This document shows positions 1-4,834 of a DNA stretch of 9,882 nt, one piece after another. The stretch is taken from contig CAKQNH010000109.1 in assembly GCA_934255105.1 (NCBI GenBank), forward strand, positions 1-9,882. Reading direction: 5' to 3'. Each line of letters starts with the position of its first letter. Position 1 is the stretch's first letter. A program made the position numbers and the translations under genes. This DNA comes from an uncultured Pirellulaceae bacterium (GTDB lineage Bacteria; Planctomycetota; Planctomycetia; Pirellulales; Pirellulaceae). Under the pieces are notes generated by a model. That model had not been told where the DNA came from, did not search any database, and saw only the letters and a program-made list of their open reading frames with translations.

Positions 1-2
1 CT

Positions 3-1871
3 TCGGATGATTGGACCAGCGACGCGACCACCAAAACTCGTCAAATGCTACTGGTCGGGTTCCTGGGGATCGCCGGAGTCCTTTTGGCGGCATTATTGTT
101 CGTGGGCTTTCTGCGGTGGTACGGCAAACAGGACGCACAGGATATTGCCGACTCCGCTACTGCATCCACTCCCCCGGCAGCGTCCATAGTCTCCCCTGAA
201 GACGCCGAAATACCCACGCAGCCCGATGGCAGTCCAGACGCCGCGCCGCTCGTCGACTCGGCCGCAACGCCCGAGTTGGCCGATGCAGATCAAACAGGTG
301 CAAATCCGCCTGCAGACGCAATGGTAGCCGACCGGGCGCAGCTCGCCACAAACGATTCGACTGGAAAGCCAATTGCTGAGGGTGTGACAGAGAACACCGA
401 CGAGCCAGTTGCCGAGCCAGTCGTGGAACAACCCTCAGTGGCGTTGCCGAAGCAATTGCAAGCCTTCGGGCCTATGCTGCAGTATGAACTTCAACCGCAA
501 TTCTCGGATGCCATGGAGATTCTTTCTGAAGCGCCCGTGACTGCCGAAGATCTAGGATTGACAGCCTCTACGGACGCGGTCGAAATACCTGCGATCGACC
601 TGCAAGCCCAGTCGCAGATCGTAGTTCCTGCACTGGTCATGGGGGACTTGCCCCTGTCGCAGTTCGCCAGCCTGTGGTCAAACCTGAGCGGTATCCCGAC
701 CGGCGTTGACTTGGCATCCTTGACTGCGGCGGGCATCGATCGCAATCAGTCGATTGGCTTGGCCATGGTCAAATCGGTAACGCTTGGCAGCCTGATCGAC
801 CAGCTCGGCGCACCGCTGGGTCTGCAAGCCGTGCCACACGACAATCGCTTCTTGGAATTGGTCGCCCCCGCGGCCGCCATGGAAGAGCATCTACCCCAAG
901 ATGTATTGCTGGCTGGCTTAGTGGACGCTGAGCAGGAAGCGTGGTTGCTGGAAGCATTGCCTCAGCTTTTTCCGCGGCCTGCAGCTAGCGCAATGCCCGC
1001 TGATGCAGCGGCACCTGCGGATAATGCTGACGCTACTGATAACCCTGAAGCTGCAGATGACACAAAGGCTGCCGATAATTCTGAAGCTGCCGAAAATGCT
1101 GAGACGACAGGTGGCGCTGAGTCGCCGGCCGCCGTTGAGGCTTCAGGCGAGTTTGACGCATTAGAAGGCGTCATGTCCGCCGCCCAAAGCGAGCTTGCTG
1201 AGGCAAGCCTTCCTGAGCCCATAATGTGGAAGATCGAACAAGGTAGGTTGTTGCGCCCGCTGACGGCATCGGGCCAAGCGGTGGATCCGCGAATCTGGTC
1301 GGCTGCCGTACAATTGCTCGAGGGCTGGCGGCATGCGGCGGGGCTACCTGCGAACTCGGCCAATTTCGATCCCGCGTTACACTCCGCGCGTTTGGTCGCT
1401 GCCAGCGAGGTGGCGGGCTTGGATTTTGTGTTGCAGCAGGTGCAGGCCGAAGCTCGCCCGCTGTCACAGATCATACCCAGCATCTGTCGGGATGCAGGAC
1501 TACAGGCATGGATGGACTGGCCAGCGCTGACCAGCCTCGGCATAGACCCCAGCACGAACACCTTGGTGCTGACCAACGCACGGCCACTGCGCCGCGCCTT
1601 AGCCGACTATGTCTCTAGATTTTCGCTGGTTGTGGCCGTGTTGGATAACCACTCGTTGTGGATCACCTCCAATCACGCTTACCGCACTTCACCACGCCTG
1701 GTTGTCATCCCCAGCGCGGGCGAGAGCGTGGAAGACTGGACCAGCCGCCTACGGCCGTTGACCCCTGCCGCCCCAGACGGTGTGGGAGTGGGCCACGTCG
1801 TAGTCATTGCAACTCCAGACACCAAATTCATGTTGGTCCGCTGCTGCCTCATGCAGGTTGACTTTCAATAG
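3..1871 (+). CDS. Membrane-anchored protein with two STN-like modules, 5'-partial
   Basis: I do not recognise the full protein. The frame is open to the window edge: 14 sense codons precede the ATG at 45, so the start is probably upstream. Residue numbers below count from that ATG (608 aa to the TAG). Residues 1-22 form one hydrophobic helix (MLLVGFLGIAGVLLAALLFV), followed by RWYGKQ, which suggests a single-pass anchor with the remainder outside the cytoplasm. An acidic, Ala/Pro-rich spacer covers about 30-135 and another about 310-365. Two segments, about 201-275 and 470-543, share the order PLSQ ... D-x(3)-L ... GID ... L ... DN, like the short secretin/TonB N-terminal (STN) fold. This similarity is my reading of the pattern, not a search result. 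The C-terminus is a beta-rich stretch with no known motif. A role in an envelope complex is possible. Any link to the downstream Tad genes is unproven, because 483 bp and palindromic repeats separate them. Confidence 0.8.
   Translation, partial: SDDWTSDATTKTRQMLLVGFLGIAGVLLAALLFVGFLRWYGKQDAQDIADSATASTPPAASIVSPEDAEIPTQPDGSPDAAPLVDSAATPELADADQTGANPPADAMVADRAQLATNDSTGKPIAEGVTENTDEPVAEPVVEQPSVALPKQLQAFGPMLQYELQPQFSDAMEILSEAPVTAEDLGLTASTDAVEIPAIDLQAQSQIVVPALVMGDLPLSQFASLWSNLSGIPTGVDLASLTAAGIDRNQSIGLAMVKSVTLGSLIDQLGAPLGLQAVPHDNRFLELVAPAAAMEEHLPQDVLLAGLVDAEQEAWLLEALPQLFPRPAASAMPADAAAPADNADATDNPEAADDTKAADNSEAAENAETTGGAESPAAVEASGEFDALEGVMSAAQSELAEASLPEPIMWKIEQGRLLRPLTASGQAVDPRIWSAAVQLLEGWRHAAGLPANSANFDPALHSARLVAASEVAGLDFVLQQVQAEARPLSQIIPSICRDAGLQAWMDWPALTSLGIDPSTNTLVLTNARPLRRALADYVSRFSLVVAVLDNHSLWITSNHAYRTSPRLVVIPSAGESVEDWTSRLRPLTPAAPDGVGVGHVVVIATPDTKFMLVRCCLMQVDFQ
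972..1139 (+). repeat. Low-complexity Ala/Asp/Glu-rich coding repeat
   Basis: Inside the membrane-anchored protein, residues about 310-365 are built from loosely repeated units such as DNADATDNPEAADD and KAADNSEAAENAE. The DNA has degenerate repeats around GATAAT and CTGAAGCTGC. The segment is acidic and probably disordered, and it separates the two STN-like modules. It looks like a flexible spacer that could vary in length between strains. Confidence 0.6.
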
Positions 1872-1918
1872 CCTAGCTCTTTAAGCGTCCGCCTAAACTT
1901 GAACTATCGCGATTATTG

Positions 1919-1982
1919 GTAGCCGAAGTCGCCAGACTTTGGACGCCGATTGGCTCATCGAAAGCCTGGCGACTTCGGCTAC
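1919..1982. repeat. REP-like palindromic element, copy 1 (near-perfect hairpin)
   Basis: The left arm 1919-1940 begins GTAGCCGAAGTCGCCAGAC. It pairs with the right arm 1961-1982 at 21 of 22 positions, around a 20-nt loop. It starts 47 bp after the stop of the membrane-anchored protein gene. There is no T-run after the stem, so it is not a classic intrinsic terminator, although so strong a hairpin could protect or end the upstream transcript. The same left arm recurs at 2226, which marks it as a dispersed intergenic repeat and not a one-off structure. Confidence 0.85.
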
Positions 1983-1995
1983 TGCAGCGACACCC

Positions 1996-2017
1996 AAAGT
2001 CAGGGAACTTCGCCTAC
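1996..2017. repeat. Decayed arm of the same palindromic repeat
   Basis: These 22 bases match the consensus right arm (reverse complement of the left arm at 1919-1940) at 18 of 22 positions. They begin AAAGTC and end in CTAC. No matching left arm lies directly beside them. It reads as a remnant of an older insertion next to the intact copy, or as a fragment left by recombination between copies. Confidence 0.5.
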
Positions 2018-2048
2018 CGCTGCTATTTTTCATAGGATACTTGGCATA

Positions 2049-2080
2049 ATCGCCATATCCGGACGCTTTGGCATGGCGAT
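2049..2080. repeat. Small inverted repeat in the intergenic region
   Basis: ATCGCCAT (2049-2056) and ATGGCGAT (2073-2080) form a perfect 8-bp inverted repeat around a 16-nt spacer. TTGGCAT also occurs directly repeated at 2041 and 2068. The arms do not match the larger palindromic repeats. It could be an operator or part of another degenerate element, but chance is also possible. Confidence 0.25.
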
Positions 2081-2225
2081 GCGAGTTTCTTTCGCGATTG
2101 ACCTCGACACCTCTGCATGTCGTCGATCTGTAACTTAGGTTTGCGATGGAAAATGCTTTTTGTACTGTTAGCCAATCGAGTTCCAGGACTAAGCATCGTG
2201 CCAACGATAACTGACGCGGATATGG

Positions 2226-2289
2226 GTAGCCGAAGTCGCCAGACTTTGGATGAACCCAGTTAAGCCCAGCGTCAGACGACTTCGGCTAC
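2226..2289. repeat. REP-like palindromic element, copy 2 (diverged right arm)
   Basis: The left arm is identical over 25 bp (2226-2250) to that of copy 1 at 1919-1943. The right end 2277-2289 pairs perfectly with 2226-2238 over 13 bp; further in, the stem matches at only 4 of the next 6 positions. The total span of 64 bp equals that of copy 1, but the loop sequence is unrelated. It ends 65 bp before the ATG of the first TadE-like gene, so it sits in that gene's probable leader or promoter region. Confidence 0.8.
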
Positions 2290-2354
2290 GACAGTAATTC
2301 TTCCACGATACGAGCGTGCTGGGAGCCTATCCCACACATGAATCCAAAACAGTC

Positions 2355-2810
2355 ATGTCACACTACTTAACCAAACGAAATCGAACTAACCGTCGTGGCT
2401 CTTCACGCTTGGGTGCAACCAGTGTGGAGTTTGCGCTGGTGGCGGTGCCGCTGTTTCTATTTGTGCTGGCGGCCATTGAACTGGGACGCGGCATGATGGT
2501 CGTCCAAACCATGGAGGAAGCCGCTCGCAGCGGTTGTCGCCAAGCCACACTCAAAGGTCAAACAGCTTCCGACGCGGAAAGTGAAATAGAAAAGCTGATG
2601 AACCTCGCCGGCATCAAAACTTTCACTACGGAGATTCTGCCCGCCGATCTGCAATCCGCGCCGCAGTGGAGCCCCGTGATCGTGCGCGTCACTGCAAATC
2701 TATCCGACATTACTTGGGTACCTGTCCCCAAGTACCTGGGGAAAAAAGTCTATACAGCGTCATGCGTATTGCCTCGCGAGGCCGAGCCACTCCTGCTACA
2801 GCTCGACTAA
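2355..2810 (+). CDS. TadE-like pseudopilin
   Basis: TadE family proteins are minor pseudopilins of Tad/Flp (tight adherence) type IV pilus systems, anchored in the inner membrane. From the ATG at 2355 the product is 151 aa, a usual TadE length. After a basic N-terminus (TKRNRTNRRGSSR) comes GATSVEFALVAVPLFLFVLA, the class hallmark: Gly20 at -1, Glu25 at +5 and Phe26 at +6 of a prepilin peptidase site, then one hydrophobic helix to about residue 40 and IELGRGMMVVQTMEEAARSGCRQA. The remaining 90 residues form the periplasmic part. An in-frame GTG at 2316 would add 13 residues, but neither start has a clear ribosome binding site; I prefer the ATG because its N-terminus is more typical. It is the first gene of a three-gene operon, with 53 bp to the next gene. 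Confidence 0.88.
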   Translation: MSHYLTKRNRTNRRGSSRLGATSVEFALVAVPLFLFVLAAIELGRGMMVVQTMEEAARSGCRQATLKGQTASDAESEIEKLMNLAGIKTFTTEILPADLQSAPQWSPVIVRVTANLSDITWVPVPKYLGKKVYTASCVLPREAEPLLLQLD

Positions 2811-2863
2811 AACCGACTCACCACCAGTGATCAGACCTGTCTTTCCAGAAAGCCAAACAGAAA

Positions 2864-4051
2864 ATGATTAACGTCACTAACCAAAGGACTACCAAACTGG
2901 GGCCGCAGCGACGGCGGGGTGCCACCTTGGTGCTGATCGTAATGCTGCTGGTAGTCATCCTTACTTCGGCAGCGTTCGCCGTCGATTTCGGGCGTATGCT
3001 CTTGGTCCGAAACCAATTGCAAACCGCCGTCGACGCTGGTGCCCTGGCGGGTAGCCTACGGTTAAAACAAGATCCCACCGATATCAAAGCGGCCCAAGCA
3101 GCGGCCCGCGAATTTGTCGCTCGCAATCGAGTGGGCTTTATGGTTACCGTTCCCGAGGATGCAATCACGGTCGATGTCGGCAGTTGGGACTCAACGACTC
3201 GTATCTTCACCAGCGGAACGGACGACCCAGATGCCATTAGTGTATCGGCCACGCAGAACAAAGAGCCGTTTTTCTTTGCACAGATGTTCGGTAGCAGTAG
3301 TTTCACGATCCCGCGTCAGTCGGTAGCGGTTGCCGGTGGCGAGCCACTTGAAATCCTCATGGTCTTGGACCTGAGCATATCGATGTACGGCCAAGGACGC
3401 ATCGAAGCCCTGCAAATCGCGGCCCCAATATTCGTGGATATCATAAAACAATACAGCTACGATGATCGCATCGGAGTGATGGGCTATGGTGTCCGCAAGG
3501 GAACGTACGATCCGGCAGAGTTAGGCCATACTGGCGTCCTTTACACGGACGCTCCCGCATACCTGTTTCCCTTTCCCAGCAATTATGCGAGCGAGTGGGT
3601 CGGCATACTGGAAGGTCCGATAACCGCCGACTTCGACAGCATTCTCAACACCGCCCTGTCCCCCGCCCAGTTGCTGGCGGGCAAGTATAACGGGGGAACT
3701 CCCATCGGTGCCGCGCTTCGAGACGGTGCTCACTATCTCAACAGCATCGCACGCGAAGAAACCGGTACAGTGTTGATTCTAATGAGCGATGGCGAGGCCA
3801 ATATACCGGAATCTAACCCAGCGGGGTACGCGCTGCAGATGGCGGACTACGCGAAGAGTTGTAGTGTTAGGGTCTTCACTATCAGTCTGGGAGATTCTGC
3901 GGATACCGAACTAATGGGCGCTATCGCAGCCGCCACCGGGGCAAAACACTTTGACGCCACAGGCATAGATGGCGGCGATCTGACATTCCTGCTAACGCAG
4001 GCATTTTGCAATATTGCCAATGAAATTTCCCGTACAACGATGGTGCAATAA
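2864..4051 (+). CDS. TadG-like protein with vWA domain
   Basis: TadG-type proteins carry an N-terminal Tad helix and, in many bacteria, a von Willebrand factor A domain exposed to the periplasm. They are thought to assist assembly or anchoring of Flp pili. Here (395 aa) a basic stretch PQRRRGAT precedes one membrane helix (about 20-40), followed by the usual Tad_N signature DFGRMLLVRNQLQTAVDAGALAG. The vWA domain runs from about 162 to 385 with a complete metal-ion-dependent adhesion site: DLSIS (D169, S171, S173), Thr279 in GGTP and Asp309 in LMSDG. It should therefore bind a divalent metal. The prepilin-like Gly is present (G19) but there is no Glu at +5, so processing by prepilin peptidase is unlikely and the helix probably remains as an anchor. 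The TAA stop directly abuts the ATG of the next gene, which indicates translational coupling. Confidence 0.9.
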   Translation: MINVTNQRTTKLGPQRRRGATLVLIVMLLVVILTSAAFAVDFGRMLLVRNQLQTAVDAGALAGSLRLKQDPTDIKAAQAAAREFVARNRVGFMVTVPEDAITVDVGSWDSTTRIFTSGTDDPDAISVSATQNKEPFFFAQMFGSSSFTIPRQSVAVAGGEPLEILMVLDLSISMYGQGRIEALQIAAPIFVDIIKQYSYDDRIGVMGYGVRKGTYDPAELGHTGVLYTDAPAYLFPFPSNYASEWVGILEGPITADFDSILNTALSPAQLLAGKYNGGTPIGAALRDGAHYLNSIAREETGTVLILMSDGEANIPESNPAGYALQMADYAKSCSVRVFTISLGDSADTELMGAIAAATGAKHFDATGIDGGDLTFLLTQAFCNIANEISRTTMVQ

Positions 4052-4597
4052 ATGTCACTCCAACCTAGACCTAAACGCAGCTTGCGCGCCGCAGTCGCGG
4101 CGGTCGAGTTCGCTGTCATTCTCCCCCCCATCGTGCTGCTGATCATAGGCTCGCTAGATGTTGCCCGCATTTTTTCGCTCCAGCATAAACTGCAGGAAGC
4201 CAGCATGTACGGCTGTCGCATTTATGCCTTGGGCGACATGACGCAGCAGCGGGCCATCGACGCAATCGATCTATCGATGGCAGAGAAAGGGCTGACCGGA
4301 TACAAGATTAGCTTTGATCCGCCCCATAAGAGCGAGATCAAAGACGACCTCGTCCCCGTGACGGTGACGGTGCAAATGCCCTATTCCGGCATGGGCTTTG
4401 GCATGCAGAGTTTTCTAGGCGGATCGGACATCGTCGCAAAATCTGTGCTCCCCGCCGATTTGATCGGCCTCACCAACACCGTTGGCGACGGCTCTGGATC
4501 TAGTGGTGGCTCCGGCAGTAAGACTCCTCCACCGCCGAAAAAACCGAAAAAACCTAAGAAGGAAAGGAAGCCCAAGAAGCCCAAGAAGGAAAAGTAG
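4052..4597 (+). CDS. Second TadE-like protein with Lys/Pro-rich tail
   Basis: This 181-aa product starts on the ATG that immediately follows the stop of the vWA gene, so the two are almost certainly co-translated. Residues 13-35 (AAVAAVEFAVILPPIVLLIIG) with the following SLDVARIFSLQHKLQEA give the TadE pattern. Glu19 and Phe20 occupy the +5/+6 positions, but the -1 residue is Ala14 where Gly is expected, so cleavage by a prepilin peptidase may be poor. The periplasmic part ends near residue 140. It is followed by a Gly/Ser linker (GDGSGSSGGSGS) and a polybasic tail from Lys157 made of PPPPKK and PKKPKK units up to the final EK. Such a tail is not part of the TadE core and suggests binding to an anionic partner such as cell wall, polysaccharide, lipid or nucleic acid (inference). 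Confidence 0.85.
   Translation: MSLQPRPKRSLRAAVAAVEFAVILPPIVLLIIGSLDVARIFSLQHKLQEASMYGCRIYALGDMTQQRAIDAIDLSMAEKGLTGYKISFDPPHKSEIKDDLVPVTVTVQMPYSGMGFGMQSFLGGSDIVAKSVLPADLIGLTNTVGDGSGSSGGSGSKTPPPPKKPKKPKKERKPKKPKKEK
4520..4594 (+). repeat. Low-complexity purine-rich repeat coding the Lys/Pro tail
   Basis: The last 25 codons of the second TadE-like gene use only Lys, Pro, Thr, Glu and Arg and contain repeated AAGCCCAAG and AAAAAACC units. The DNA is strongly purine-biased on the + strand and is prone to slippage, so tail length may vary between related strains. Confidence 0.7.
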
Positions 4598-4726
4598 GGT
4601 GAAGCCAACTCGAGTGGTTCTGCGTGGCTGTCTGTGAAAATCTGTCGAGCCAAGTGCCCGCCTTGCTCTTGTTACTCGAAGCATCCTCGACGCAATGCGC
4701 CTTGTAGCCCGCCTCAATTGCGCTGA
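4598..4726. other. Gap between the Tad operon and the oxidoreductase fusion gene
   Basis: I see no gene here. All three forward frames give Cys/Arg/Leu-rich sequence without domain character. A frame-0 ATG at 4695 opens 75 codons that run out of frame across the start of the oxidoreductase and look like a shadow. The oxidoreductase reading frame is closed by a TGA at 4724-4726. No twin-arginine or Sec leader, which often precedes planctomycete Gfo/Idh proteins, could be found in any forward frame. No terminator hairpin with a T-run was seen after the Tad operon. Confidence 0.5.
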
Positions 4727-4834
4727 TCTTCGAGCCCAGGCCTTTTCGCTACACGGCACTCCCGAGCCGCCGGTTTCAACGCAGAGATTCGGCTTGCGGT
4801 CGTCGGACTCGGTGGCATCAAAATCCCAGGTGGA
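4727..4834 (+). pseudogene. In-frame 5' coding remnant of the Gfo/Idh gene (Rossmann strand 1, no usable start)
   Basis: The 36 codons directly upstream of the GTG at 4835 stay in the same frame and end in AAGFNAEIRLAVVGLGG followed by IKIPGG. This is the expected first beta strand and glycine loop of a Gfo/Idh/MocA NAD(P)-binding domain, preceded by a typical mature N-terminus. No ATG, GTG, TTG or CTG occurs in frame between the TGA at 4724-4726 and 4835. The only near-start is ATT at 4787, which would give a product beginning Met-Arg-Leu-Ala-Val-Val-Gly. The segment is clearly coding in ancestry. Either the original start and leader were lost by deletion or frameshift, or an ATT start is used, or the assembly has an error. 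Confidence 0.7.

Larger units (their letters stand above)
1872..2354. other. Intergenic region with palindromic repeats, no convincing gene
   Basis: This 483-bp gap contains two 64-bp palindromic repeats, one decayed arm and a small inverted repeat. Open frames here (for example 1950-2138 on + and 1893-2204 on -) run through the palindromes and give products without domain-like character, so I do not call them genes. The promoter of the Tad trio should lie here, probably between 2290 and 2354, but I see no pair of boxes I would defend. Confidence 0.6.

Noticed and set aside
962..1576. 204-codon open frame on the minus strand
   Set aside because: It lies wholly within the membrane-anchored protein gene, is Ser/Ala-rich as expected from the complement of Ala/Asp-rich codons, and has no domain-like pattern. 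A shadow.
1919..1982. Hairpin as a classic intrinsic terminator
   Set aside because: The stem is strong, but there is no T-run on either side, and the same sequence recurs at 2226 where no gene ends. A dispersed repeat explains it better.
1893..2204. 103-codon minus-strand frame in the intergenic gap
   Set aside because: It runs through the palindromic repeats and a decayed arm, and its product has no recognisable features or ribosome binding site.
1919..2289. CRISPR array
   Set aside because: Only two intact copies about 300 bp apart, with no regular spacers and no cas genes.
4415..4759. 114-codon minus-strand frame over the end of the second TadE gene
   Set aside because: Its Phe/Leu-rich stretch is only the complement of the Lys/Pro tail codons; there is no independent evidence for a gene.
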